A stretch of DNA of 64,000 bases from Leadbetterella byssophila DSM 17132 (GTDB lineage: Bacteria; Bacteroidota; Bacteroidia; Cytophagales; Spirosomataceae), in assembly GCF_000166395.1 (NCBI RefSeq), contig NC_014655.1:3968001-4032000 (forward strand), written 5' to 3'. The notes under the pieces were generated by a model. That model ran no database searches. It saw only the letters and a list, made by a program, of their open reading frames with translations, and was not told where the DNA came from. A program made the position numbers and the translations under genes. Within the stretch, counting starts at the first letter, position 1. Each line of letters starts with the position of its first letter. This document shows positions 16,935 through 25,221 of the stretch, one piece after another.

Positions 16935-17536
16935 TACTTTCTACCGAAATCTGCCGGATTTTCACCCCACCATTCCGTTTCCCACTTCAAGATCTTGTTC
17001 TGAAAGGGGTGAGTTCGGAGCCAGTGTTCTGCTCTTTCTAAGAGTACAAAGAGCTCCCCATTTCTAGGAGTTCTTTCCAGCTTAGTATTTGCTTGTTTCT
17101 TTTTTACCCAGGAAATGGCTGTCTTTGAGTCAGAGAAGATAGGTGCATCTGAGCCATGTTTATGTAACAAAGCTAAAGCATGCACTATTGCTAGAAATTC
17201 TCCGATATTATTGGTGCCATCAGGAAAGGGGCCTTTGTGGAATAACTTTTTCCGTGTAAGAAGGTCTACGCCCTGGTATTCCATATCTCCCGTTTTGGTA
17301 TTCCATGCCGCATCCACAACCCATGCGGGGAAATTTGGCAAGGGTTGTTTGATACTTGGTTTAGGGGCTTGAACAGATTTAAAAAAGCCTTTCTTCAAGG
17401 CTTCTTCTGCTTCTCTGCGGGTTTTGAAGGATTTGTATTGAGCTCCTTCAAAGCCTTCTACACTTTTCTTGCAGCTATCCCAATCTTCTAAAATGCCCGT
17501 CTCCCTGCCTTTCCACACCACATATACTTTTCCCAT
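16934..17536 (-). CDS. rnhA: Ribonuclease H with N-terminal caulimovirus-type RNase HI N-domain
   Basis: A 200-residue RNase H that removes RNA from RNA-DNA hybrids. The N-terminal domain (about 1-50; KVYVVWKGRETGILEDWD) is the small hybrid-binding domain of eukaryotic-type RNase H1. The catalytic domain follows with acidic residues in VVDAAWN, NIGEFLAI, FSDSKTA and the final ENPADFGRK. The gene starts at ATG 17536, giving a TGATG overlap with the ddl stop; a TTG one codon upstream is not needed. Co-transcribed with the ligase and methyltransferase genes. Confidence 0.93.
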   Translation of the reverse strand: MGKVYVVWKGRETGILEDWDSCKKSVEGFEGAQYKSFKTRREAEEALKKGFFKSVQAPKPSIKQPLPNFPAWVVDAAWNTKTGDMEYQGVDLLTRKKLFHKGPFPDGTNNIGEFLAIVHALALLHKHGSDAPIFSDSKTAISWVKKKQANTKLERTPRNGELFVLLERAEHWLRTHPFQNKILKWETEWWGENPADFGRK

Positions 17537-19293
17537 CAATGCAGTTCTCCGGTTAGACAGTCGTATGTATGTTTGAAAATTTGGTTATAATCCTGTTCTG
17601 AAACCTTTCTTACGGAGAAGTCCACTTCCCCAGCATAGAATGCTCTCACTTGTTTTACCAGTTCAATGTTTTTCTGAATGAAAGGGTGCTTAGGCGTGGC
17701 TATAGCCGTACCAAATTCATTGATATCTGGCTTGTACATTAGATTCAGAGGAATAATATATCTGGATCCGTTTAATGCAGCACATACCGGTACAGGTTCG
17801 TATTCCTCGCTTCCGCAAAGTTCATTGTATACTTTCTTCGCCAGTATGAATTCCTTTTCGTTTTCTCCAAATAGTACGGCAAGGCGCTTACGAGCGGGAG
17901 CGTTTTTGATTTGGGTACTAAGGTGGTTTAGAAGTTGCTGTACTTCAAACTGATTTTTCCCGCTTCTTATTCTTTCAATTAGAGATTGACGAATGAAGTA
18001 TGTCAGAGAGTTGGTGATATTAAATCCTACTTCCGCCATTTGTTTAAAGATGAAGGAAGATGGAGACATTCCCGGTAAGGTATTCGGGTCATGTAGAACC
18101 ACGACATCGTCTTCTGTAATGAAACCATCAATTCTGCAAATCACGCTCATACCTGTGGCTTCGAATGCTTTTAATACATCTTCATGTATCTTCTCTAGGT
18201 TAGCATCAGAGGTTTTAACCGGTATTCGCTTTTTGCTGACAGTGCTCTTGTATTTGGCTTTAAAGTCAAAAGTGGCCGTTTCTCCATATACCTCAGCGGG
18301 AGGTAAAGGTAGAACTCTACCTTCGTCATCTTGTATAACTCCGCAAGAGAATTCCTGACCGCTGATAAACTCTTCAATCAAGACATAGTCTTCTCCGTTT
18401 ACGCTGTTTAGCTGCGCTACTTCATGCTGAGTCAAGTACTCGTCTAACTTCTTTAGAAGTGTAGCTGGATGGTAGATTTGCTCTCCATCTAAGACTACTG
18501 GAAAACCTATGCCCTCATCCAGATTGCTCATCTTCTCCATGACGTTTTTCTTTCTGCGAGGAGAAAGTTTATCCCATTCTTTCTTTGTTATAAAGGTTTC
18601 AAAGAAGCATTGGGACATGGCTTTGGAGAATTCTTCCAGACTTCTTTTTCGCACTATAGCTACTCCTATAGAAGATCCTTGATGCGGAGCTTTAACTACA
18701 AATGGAAATCCAAGTTTTGCAATTACACTGGAGAATAGTTTAGATCTATCACTAGTATTCCATTCTCTTTTGCTAATGGTAAGATATTTCTTTTCCTGGC
18801 CCGTAGCATAGGCCATCAGTTTGTTTTGGAAAGGCTTGTTTATGCCTACAGCTGAACCTAATATGCCAGGGCCCAGGTAAGGAATATTCAGCCACTCTAA
18901 TAGACCCTGGATGCTGCCATCTTCAGCAGATGGGCCATGCATTACTACAAATGCAAAGTCCATATAGGACTTTAATTCTTCTATTTTGACTTGTGAGCCT
19001 ATTTTATAGATGAGTTTATACAACTGAGAGACTTTTAATGGTCCCAGAGATTCTATATAAACTTTGTATCCATTATTCTGATTCTTGGAAGGGTAGAAGC
19101 TACGAATATCAGCTTCGTTTAAGATGGAAGGTTCTACGTGTATAAAGTTGCCTAAACTATCTACAAAGATAAGAACCGGCTCAAAAAAGCGTTTGTCCAG
19201 ATGCTCATAAGCGGTACGTCCACCGAGGAAAGAAATTTCTCTTTCTCTCGACTGTCCACCAAAAAAAATTCCTACTTTAATTTTTTTGTCCAT
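17536..19293 (-). CDS. ddl: D-alanine-D-alanine ligase with an extra C-terminal N-lobe-like segment
   Basis: An ATP-grasp ligase for peptidoglycan precursors, 585 residues against the usual 310-370. ATG at 19293 gives MDKKIKVGIFFGGQSREREI, the normal beginning. Ligase motifs: HGPSAEDGSIQGLLEW, APHQGSSIGVA, the substrate/metal region TFDFKAKY and DPNTLPGMSPSSF (an Asp in place of the usual Glu before NTLPGM). There is an internal insertion around residues 225-275 with many charged residues. The last ~115 residues start again like a ligase N-lobe (KRLAVLFGENEKEF, then EEYEPVPV), as if the end of a truncated tandem copy. Likely active, but relation to a second ligase elsewhere is unknown. Confidence 0.88.
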   Translation of the reverse strand: MDKKIKVGIFFGGQSREREISFLGGRTAYEHLDKRFFEPVLIFVDSLGNFIHVEPSILNEADIRSFYPSKNQNNGYKVYIESLGPLKVSQLYKLIYKIGSQVKIEELKSYMDFAFVVMHGPSAEDGSIQGLLEWLNIPYLGPGILGSAVGINKPFQNKLMAYATGQEKKYLTISKREWNTSDRSKLFSSVIAKLGFPFVVKAPHQGSSIGVAIVRKRSLEEFSKAMSQCFFETFITKKEWDKLSPRRKKNVMEKMSNLDEGIGFPVVLDGEQIYHPATLLKKLDEYLTQHEVAQLNSVNGEDYVLIEEFISGQEFSCGVIQDDEGRVLPLPPAEVYGETATFDFKAKYKSTVSKKRIPVKTSDANLEKIHEDVLKAFEATGMSVICRIDGFITEDDVVVLHDPNTLPGMSPSSFIFKQMAEVGFNITNSLTYFIRQSLIERIRSGKNQFEVQQLLNHLSTQIKNAPARKRLAVLFGENEKEFILAKKVYNELCGSEEYEPVPVCAALNGSRYIIPLNLMYKPDINEFGTAIATPKHPFIQKNIELVKQVRAFYAGEVDFSVRKVSEQDYNQIFKHTYDCLTGELH

Positions 19294-19377
19294 AGTGATT
19301 ATGTGGCTGTTAATAATGCAAAAAGTTGCCATCTGACGATATCAAAGGCAACCCGCTATCACTTACAAGAATGATGA

Positions 19378-19629
19378 TCAATAGGTATCCAACGCCACGT
19401 TAACTGCCTCTACGCTCTTAATCTCAGGCACATTCTTTAGGATGGCTTCTTCTAGGCCGGCTTTGAACGTCATGGAGGACATAGGACAAGAGCCGCAAGA
19501 TCCTGTAAACTCCAGTTTTACTACCTTATCCTCGGTTATCTCCAACACTTTCACATTCCCACCATCTGCAATGAGGTACGGTCGTATATTATCCAGGGCT
19601 TGCTCCACTTTTACATTTAAATCTTCCAT
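19378..19629 (-). CDS. NifU-like Fe-S scaffold protein (C-terminal NifU domain)
   Basis: An 83-residue single NifU C-terminal domain, used to assemble or carry Fe-S clusters. IRPYLIADGGNVKVLEI is the family core, and the cluster cysteines are in GSCGSCPMSSMT (C-x2-C, about residue 45). Length and layout match standalone NifU/Nfu proteins of Bacteroidota. It lies between the CAP protein gene and ddl on the same strand with gaps of 39 and 84 bp. It may supply Fe-S clusters to the ferredoxin and Mrp products encoded nearby, but that is inference. Confidence 0.92.
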   Translation of the reverse strand: MEDLNVKVEQALDNIRPYLIADGGNVKVLEITEDKVVKLEFTGSCGSCPMSSMTFKAGLEEAILKNVPEIKSVEAVNVALDTY

Positions 19630-19668
19630 CTGTAAACCATTAGTACTACAATATTACAAATTTATTCT

Positions 19669-20112
19669 TCATTTAGTTTGCCTAGTTCCAAATAATTGTG
19701 TGTAATAACCTTGATAAATACCCACTCCCATCTCCCTTAGGGCGGGATTCATTACATTCTTGCAGTGGGAAGGGCTATTTTTCCATGCCAGCACCACTTC
19801 AGTAGGAGTAGGTGTATATCCGCTGGCGAAAAAAATATTTTCTGCGTAGCTGAAGAAACGGTAGCCCTGAGCTTTTAATCGGTCGCCCGGAGTTTTACCT
19901 CTTTTGGAGATATGAGAGAAATAATTTCGTTTATACATGTCCTCGCTATGCAAGCGAGCCGTCTTCTCTAAAGTGGAGTTCCAAACTACCGGAGGGGCGG
20001 CAGGGAAATACTGATTTCCACACTCACAACCCGCCGCTCTGATTTCATTAACCAACTGTAAATATTCGCTTCTGGGGACAATTTGTAATAGTATAAGCAG
20101 TAGGAAAGCCAT
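19669..20112 (-). CDS. CAP-domain (SCP/PR-1-like) exported protein
   Basis: A 147-residue protein with an N-terminal hydrophobic export segment (MAFLLLILLQIVP) followed by one CAP domain. The family marks are present: LHSEDM, NYFSHIS, AENIF, and the closing W-x2-SPSHCKNVMNP followed by EMGVG. The histidines in HSEDM and FSH usually form the cleft. Bacterial CAP proteins act outside the cytoplasm, and their biochemical role is mostly unknown. The cysteines in GCECGNQY and HCKN could form a disulfide. The signal is short, so the true start could be slightly different. Confidence 0.85.
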   Translation of the reverse strand: MAFLLLILLQIVPRSEYLQLVNEIRAAGCECGNQYFPAAPPVVWNSTLEKTARLHSEDMYKRNYFSHISKRGKTPGDRLKAQGYRFFSYAENIFFASGYTPTPTEVVLAWKNSPSHCKNVMNPALREMGVGIYQGYYTQLFGTRQTK

Positions 20113-20165
20113 TCGTTTTTATAGATTAAACGCAAAAGTCACAGGCTTTGATGTGTAGTTTAGGC

Positions 20166-20199
20166 AAAAAAAATGGAAACCCTAAAAGTGTTTCCATTT
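20166..20199 (-). terminator. Rho-independent terminator for the DUF937/OmpA gene
   Basis: On the minus strand, a 10-bp stem (AAATGGAAAC / GTTTCCATTT, loop of 9) is followed by eight T. It lies 55 bp after the stop of the minus-strand gene at 20255, in its direction of transcription, and before the CAP gene start. Confidence 0.8.
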
Positions 20200-20254
20200 C
20201 AATGTTTCTCACAATATTTATAGAGTATTTATCCTGACGTGTTTATTAGTTTCT

Positions 20255-21454
20255 TTATTTAGTTATCACTTTAATTTTTGGAGAATCACCACCCTTACCT
20301 CCAGATACGGCATCTATTCTGACTGCAGGTATTCCGTTCTTTGTCAACACTCTCTTAACGGCAAATGCGCGCTTATTGTTAAAAGGAGTATCTCCTGATG
20401 CAGAAAAGGCTGTAATCTTAACTTGTAGTCTGGAGTTTTCTTTCATTAGTGTAGCTATACTATCTATGACAGCTACTGAAGTCGAGTGAAGGGTAACAGA
20501 ATCCGTTACAAAATTAATAGATTTAAATTCAAATTCCTTACCTGCTGCCTCAGATTTATTTAAAATATATTTTTTAAATGCCGAAAACTCACTTTCTGTT
20601 ATTGGTGAAGGAGTTACCTTCACTTCTGTAGTTTCAACTTTGGGTTCTTCTATTGCTATTTCCTCTTCTACAGGAGTCTCAACACTTTCAACCGGAACTT
20701 CTTTCTTGCTAAAGAAATTGAAGCCTCCATTCTGGGTGTAATACCAATAGGCTCCACCGCCTAGAATCAGGATTCCTAGTAGAACGCCTATCCATATTCC
20801 CGCTCCTGAAGACTCTTTCTGAATTTCAGGATATACAGGTGCTTTAGCAGGGGTCTCCTCCTTAACTTTTGGGGCATTCGGAGTTTCTACCTTTTTTATA
20901 GGAGTAGGTTTGCTACCCAATAATTCATGAAGTCCCAAAGAAGGAATCATTTTTTCTAGTAATGATTCCGGTATGGCTTTGATCAATGGTTCATGGTGCT
21001 CCCTTAAGATTTTGACCATTTGGTCTTTGTCCATATCCTTACTAAACATCACTACCAGAACATTGGCTATGATATTTGCGCCTAAGGATGTAGTGCTTTT
21101 GCTTACTCCTGAATAGGTGCTAACCATACTCAGAAGAGGGCTTTTATAAGCCGGAAATACCTGTGAAATAATTTTAGATCCGTCTGCCTCAATCTTGCTA
21201 ATTACAGATGGTTGGCTAAATATGCTTGCAAGATTCTCAGGAAGGTCAATTCTCTTCGCATTTTCTTGAATCTGATTGTAAAGCATGTTCGCGCTCATGT
21301 CGCTATATGTCTTACGTAGCATGCCCGCTAAAAGGGTATAAAAGATACCTTTTACCGTCACATTTAGGTCACCGTGAGTTGTGGAGGTGTAGGATTTGAA
21401 TTTTTCAATAAACTCGTCATTGACGATTTCATCAAAACTCTCAAATAAATTCAT
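20255..21454 (-). CDS. DUF937 protein with membrane segment and OmpA-like C-terminal domain
   Basis: A 399-residue protein with three parts: an N-terminal alpha-helical DUF937 (YidB-like) region (about 1-180), a proline- and charge-rich linker with one membrane helix (GIWIGVLLGILILGGGAYWY, about 220-240), and a C-terminal OmpA-like peptidoglycan-binding domain (about 285-399; FEFKSINFVTDSVTLHS and FNNKRAFAVKRVL). No cleavable signal is seen, so it is probably anchored in the inner membrane with the DUF937 region inside and the OmpA domain in the periplasm. The role is unknown. It is a single-gene transcript with its own -7 box and terminator. Confidence 0.85.
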   Translation of the reverse strand: MNLFESFDEIVNDEFIEKFKSYTSTTHGDLNVTVKGIFYTLLAGMLRKTYSDMSANMLYNQIQENAKRIDLPENLASIFSQPSVISKIEADGSKIISQVFPAYKSPLLSMVSTYSGVSKSTTSLGANIIANVLVVMFSKDMDKDQMVKILREHHEPLIKAIPESLLEKMIPSLGLHELLGSKPTPIKKVETPNAPKVKEETPAKAPVYPEIQKESSGAGIWIGVLLGILILGGGAYWYYTQNGGFNFFSKKEVPVESVETPVEEEIAIEEPKVETTEVKVTPSPITESEFSAFKKYILNKSEAAGKEFEFKSINFVTDSVTLHSTSVAVIDSIATLMKENSRLQVKITAFSASGDTPFNNKRAFAVKRVLTKNGIPAVRIDAVSGGKGGDSPKIKVITK

Positions 21455-21481
21455 AAGGAAGCATTTTTATAATTAAAGTTG

Positions 21482-21489
21482 CAAAATTA
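21482..21489 (-). promoter_or_regulatory. -7 box (TAATTTTG) of the DUF937/OmpA gene
   Basis: TAATTTTG on the minus strand matches the Bacteroidota TAnnTTTG box and lies 28 bp before the ATG at 21454. No clear TTTG is seen at the -33 position. Confidence 0.45.
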
Positions 21490-21539
21490 AAAATATTTCA
21501 TGGCACGCGGTATTTTTACATTGTATTTATTTATTAAGG

Positions 21540-22535
21540 ATGAGGGAGATGCTAAGTAGGAAGACCATATCATTAAAGACAGAAGTTAATTTTAAAGAGT
21601 ACCCGTTTCGTCTGAATCATCACTCAGGGATCATTACCATGGGTTCTTGTTTTTCAGAAGTAGTAGGAGAATTCTTAAGTAATCGAAAATTCGAAGTTTT
21701 GAGTAATCCTTTTGGAACGGTATATAACCTTTATTCCATTGTAAATCTATGGAAACATGCCCTCGGAGCTAAACCCCTTTCTGATAAACATTTCGTTGAG
21801 AAGGATGGACTTTTCTTTCATTATGACCTGCATTCCTCCTTTTATGGAGTGTCCAAAGAAGATCTTTGGGATAAGATCAATCTAGCGGCAGCAACCTTCT
21901 TAGAACATTTAAAAGGTGCTGATCTGATGATTCTCACCTTCGGAACAAGCTATGTTTATACCTTTGAAGAGGAAATAGTGAATAATTGCCAAAAACAGCC
22001 CGCAAAACTTTTCCAGAAAAGACTACTATCTCTGCAAGAGCAGATTTCAGTTTTTGAAGAAGGATTTCATTTGATCAGAACTGTCACACCTGATATTCAA
22101 TTCCTGATCAGCGTCAGCCCGGTAAGACATATCAAAGATGGTGTAGTGGAGAACAGCCTATCAAAGTCTCTGCTACGAGTTCTTTGTGACCTAATCACCT
22201 CTACCCAAGTACATTATTTCCCGGCCTATGAAGTCATGCTGGATGAGCTACGAGATTATAGGTATTACAAAGAGGATCTCATCCATCCTAGCACTCAAGC
22301 AGAGCATTTCATTTGTTCCCTCTTTATGGAGTGCCTAGTGGAAGACAACGCCAAGAAAATATCGGAAAATTGGTCGAAAATTATCCAAGGTATCCAGCAT
22401 AGGCCTTTGCAGCCGGGCTCTGAGAGCCATATAGCATTTTTGAATAATTTACTGAAGAAAATAGAAACGTTCAGACCCTATTTTGATGTTACTAAAGAAT
22501 GGGAAGAGGTTAAGGCTGAACTTCCCAATGCGTAG
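21540..22535 (+). CDS. GSCFA domain protein
   Basis: A 331-residue protein of the GSCFA family, named for its conserved motif; here GSCFSEVVGEFL (about residue 36) and FGTSYVY (about residue 139) are seen. The family is distantly related to SGNH hydrolases: the GS motif supplies the serine, and a late DLIHPST segment (about 240) supplies Asp and His. The substrate is unknown. ATG at 21540 is followed by another at 21549; either could be used. It is followed 33 bp later by mrp on the same strand. Confidence 0.88.
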   Translation: MREMLSRKTISLKTEVNFKEYPFRLNHHSGIITMGSCFSEVVGEFLSNRKFEVLSNPFGTVYNLYSIVNLWKHALGAKPLSDKHFVEKDGLFFHYDLHSSFYGVSKEDLWDKINLAAATFLEHLKGADLMILTFGTSYVYTFEEEIVNNCQKQPAKLFQKRLLSLQEQISVFEEGFHLIRTVTPDIQFLISVSPVRHIKDGVVENSLSKSLLRVLCDLITSTQVHYFPAYEVMLDELRDYRYYKEDLIHPSTQAEHFICSLFMECLVEDNAKKISENWSKIIQGIQHRPLQPGSESHIAFLNNLLKKIETFRPYFDVTKEWEEVKAELPNA

Positions 22536-22568
22536 GTCTGTTGTAAAAGTATACCGCAATTATTATTC

Positions 22569-23672
22569 ATGGGTGAGTTTTCTATCACAAAAGAAAAGAT
22601 ATTAGCATCTTTAAGTACTGTAGAGGAACCGGATCTGAAAAAGGATTTGGTGACGCTAAATATGATCAGGGACATAGAAGTAGGGGTAAATCAGGTACGT
22701 TTTACCGTGGTTTTAACCACTCCTGCTTGTCCTTTAAAGGAATTGATTCGTCAGCGTTGTGTTGAAGCCTTGCAAAGGGATTTAGGCACAGACTTTGAAA
22801 TCAATATTCAAATGACTTCTGACGTCACGGCAAATGCTCAGAAGAGCATTATGTTGCCCGGCGTGAAGAACATCATTGCCGTATCTTCCGGAAAAGGTGG
22901 GGTAGGTAAATCTACCGTTACCGTTAACTTGGCCATGGCGCTTAAAAAGGCAGGAGCGAAAGTTGGAATCTTGGATGCAGATATTTCCGGTCCATCCATT
23001 CCTATCATGTTTGGAGCTGAAGATCTACAACCTTTAGTATCTGTCAAAGATGGGAAGAACTTTATTTCTCCTATCATGCAATACGGAATTAAAATGATCT
23101 CTATAGGCTTCTTAACGCCTGCTGATTCAGCGGTGGTTTGGAGAGGACCTATGGCTAGTCAAGCCTTGAAGCAATTTTTCGGGGACGTAGATTGGGGAGA
23201 ATTAGATTATCTATTATTGGATATGCCGCCGGGTACCAGTGATATTCACTTGACACTAGTACAAACCGTTCCTGTTTCAGGAGCTGTGATAGTTACCACA
23301 CCTCAAAAAGTGGCTACCGCAGATGCTACCAAAGGCGGATCTATGTTTAGCCAAGGTAACATCAATGTGCCTATCTTAGGGGTGATTGAAAACATGTCCT
23401 ATTTTACTCCAGCAGAATTACCAAACCATAAGTATTATCTGTTCGGTGAGGGTGGGGGTCAGCAATTGGCAGACAAATTTGGAGTAGAGTTACTTGGCCA
23501 AATTCCCATCGTTCAAGCCATCAGAGAAGGTGGAGATGAGGGACGCCCGGTTACCATGGACGAGCATGAGGTAGTTACTTCTGCATTCATGAATGTGGCA
23601 GAGAAACTAGCGCAGAAAATAGCCATTAGAAATGCTACGCTACCGGCTACTCAACCGGTAAGTGTTAATTGA
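22569..23672 (+). CDS. mrp: Mrp/ApbC-type P-loop Fe-S cluster carrier ATPase
   Basis: A 367-residue MinD-like ATPase that inserts Fe-S clusters. The N-terminal MIP18-like domain (about 1-85) contains ACPLKELIRQRC. The deviant Walker A SSGKGGVGKST is at about residue 106, with the switch segments LDADISGPSI and LLDMPPGTSD following. After ENMSYF the usual C-terminal CxxC seen in E. coli Mrp is replaced by TPAELPNHKYYLFG, which I recall as normal for Bacteroidota members. The gene ends in a strong terminator hairpin. Confidence 0.93.
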   Translation: MGEFSITKEKILASLSTVEEPDLKKDLVTLNMIRDIEVGVNQVRFTVVLTTPACPLKELIRQRCVEALQRDLGTDFEINIQMTSDVTANAQKSIMLPGVKNIIAVSSGKGGVGKSTVTVNLAMALKKAGAKVGILDADISGPSIPIMFGAEDLQPLVSVKDGKNFISPIMQYGIKMISIGFLTPADSAVVWRGPMASQALKQFFGDVDWGELDYLLLDMPPGTSDIHLTLVQTVPVSGAVIVTTPQKVATADATKGGSMFSQGNINVPILGVIENMSYFTPAELPNHKYYLFGEGGGQQLADKFGVELLGQIPIVQAIREGGDEGRPVTMDEHEVVTSAFMNVAEKLAQKIAIRNATLPATQPVSVN

Positions 23673-23700
23673 TGGGGGATTTGGTCCCCCATTCTTTTTA
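23671..23700 (+). terminator. Rho-independent terminator after mrp
   Basis: ATGGGGG / CCCCCAT stem (23672-23678 and 23686-23692) with a short loop and TTCTTTTTA, overlapping the mrp stop codon. Confidence 0.85.
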
Positions 23701-23753
23701 TCTTTGAGTTCTGCAGGTTTTTTCCATATTTGTATTCTCAAAATCAACCTGCT

Positions 23754-25196
23754 ATGAAAAGAATACTCCTTCTGCTTCTTTTTCCTCTATGGCTTTCAGC
23801 CCAAAATCTCCCGAAAGATATAGGAGAGGGTATAGATCAAAATGCCGTACTAGAATTTCTAAAAGAGTGGCAAAAAGACCATGAACCTCATAGCATTATG
23901 ATCGTGAGAGGAGGTAAGGTTATTACAGAAGGATGGTTTAACCCTTTCTCTCGGGAATACCCTCATACCTTGTATTCTGTCAGTAAGAGCTTTACGGCTA
24001 CCGCTGTAGGTTTAGCTTTAGAAGAGGGGCTTCTGGATTGGAATAAACCCATTATCGAATATTTTCCTGACAAGATACCTCTTAACCCTTCCGAAAACTT
24101 GAAAAAACTGAAGATCAAGGATCTGTTAACCATGAGCTCTGGACATGAAAAGGAACCTATTCAGATCGTGGGCGAGGAGGATTGGGTAAAGGCCTTTCTG
24201 CATACTGATTTCCCAAATGTTCCCGGAAAACGCTTTTTGTATAATTCTCCGGCAACCTATATGTTATCTGCATTAGTGCAGAAAGCTAGCGGGAAAACAG
24301 TTTTGGATTATTTGAGGCCCCGTTTATTTGAGCCTTTAGGAATTTCAGGTATGGACTGGGAAGTAGACGCTCAAGGTATAAATGTGGGCGGATGGGGATT
24401 ACGTTTGACTACTGAGGATTTGGCTAAATTCGGCCTATTATTTTTGAACAAAGGAAAGTGGGAAGGAAAACAAATTCTTCCTCAGAAATGGGTAGTTGAG
24501 GCCTCTTCTCCCCAAATTTATCCTACAGTAGGCGTAACGGATGACTTGATGAAAAATAGCGACTGGCATCAGGGTTATGGGTATCAAATGTGGAGAGGCA
24601 GGCATAATACCTTTAGAGCGGATGGGGCCTATGGCCAAAACATTATCGTGGTACCTCAATTTGATGCTGTTATTGTCACTACCGGAGAAAGTCCTAATCT
24701 TCCAGGCCTTCTGAATTTGATCTGGAAATATTTATTGCCGGCATTGGAAAAAGGAAAGGTGGTACATGAGAACTTTCCGGGGGAATTAAAGGCTTTGGCT
24801 TTACTGCCGTTATCTTCTTCCATTAAAGGAAACCTAAAGGATTTAAAGTTCTCAGATCCTTCGCTGAAGGGCATACGTTTTGAAGATAGGTCGGGCAACT
24901 TATGGGTGAGCTTTCAAACGGACTCTGTGGAACACAAGATCCCTTTTGGGAATGGTGAATGGATAAAATCTAACACTACCATGAAACCTCCTCATATCTT
25001 TCCGGGTATCAAAACGAATAAAGAAGTCATTTCGAAACATGCCGTTGCCGCTTCGTATGCGTGGAGATCTCAGAATGTTCTGGAACTGCAGTTAAAGTAT
25101 ACAGAGAACATACACACGAGGTATTATACTATAGATTTTACAAAATCAGAGGTGAACTATAAGAGTATATTGGGTAGTCCTCAGGTTTATAGGTAG
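23754..25196 (+). CDS. Secreted serine hydrolase, beta-lactamase class C/penicillin-binding-protein type
   Basis: A 480-residue exported serine hydrolase. ATG at 23754 gives a signal peptide ending in SAQ; an upstream in-frame ATG at 23730 would disrupt it. The nucleophile motif S-x-x-K is YSVSKSFTA (about residue 77), the second motif YNSP (about 163) fits Y-x-N/S, and the region GYGYQMWRGRHNTFRADG replaces the K-T-G box. The last ~130 residues are beta-rich. Such proteins are peptidases or esterases acting on cell-wall peptides or unknown esters. A true beta-lactamase is unlikely. Convergent with a class A-like hydrolase gene 4 bp away. Confidence 0.88.
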   Translation: MKRILLLLLFPLWLSAQNLPKDIGEGIDQNAVLEFLKEWQKDHEPHSIMIVRGGKVITEGWFNPFSREYPHTLYSVSKSFTATAVGLALEEGLLDWNKPIIEYFPDKIPLNPSENLKKLKIKDLLTMSSGHEKEPIQIVGEEDWVKAFLHTDFPNVPGKRFLYNSPATYMLSALVQKASGKTVLDYLRPRLFEPLGISGMDWEVDAQGINVGGWGLRLTTEDLAKFGLLFLNKGKWEGKQILPQKWVVEASSPQIYPTVGVTDDLMKNSDWHQGYGYQMWRGRHNTFRADGAYGQNIIVVPQFDAVIVTTGESPNLPGLLNLIWKYLLPALEKGKVVHENFPGELKALALLPLSSSIKGNLKDLKFSDPSLKGIRFEDRSGNLWVSFQTDSVEHKIPFGNGEWIKSNTTMKPPHIFPGIKTNKEVISKHAVAASYAWRSQNVLELQLKYTENIHTRYYTIDFTKSEVNYKSILGSPQVYR

Positions 25197-25221
25197 GAGC
25201 CTACCATTTGTAGGTAGGCTC
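25197..25221. terminator. Hairpin shared by two convergent serine hydrolase genes
   Basis: GAGCCTACC / GGTAGGCTC form a perfect 9-bp stem with a 7-nt loop (25197-25205 and 25213-25221). It begins directly after the stop of the plus-strand gene and covers the last codons of the minus-strand one. It lacks a T run, so termination strength is uncertain. Confidence 0.5.

Noticed and set aside
17537-17539. RNase H start at TTG 17539
   Set aside because: ATG at 17536 gives the usual N-terminus and a normal TGATG overlap.
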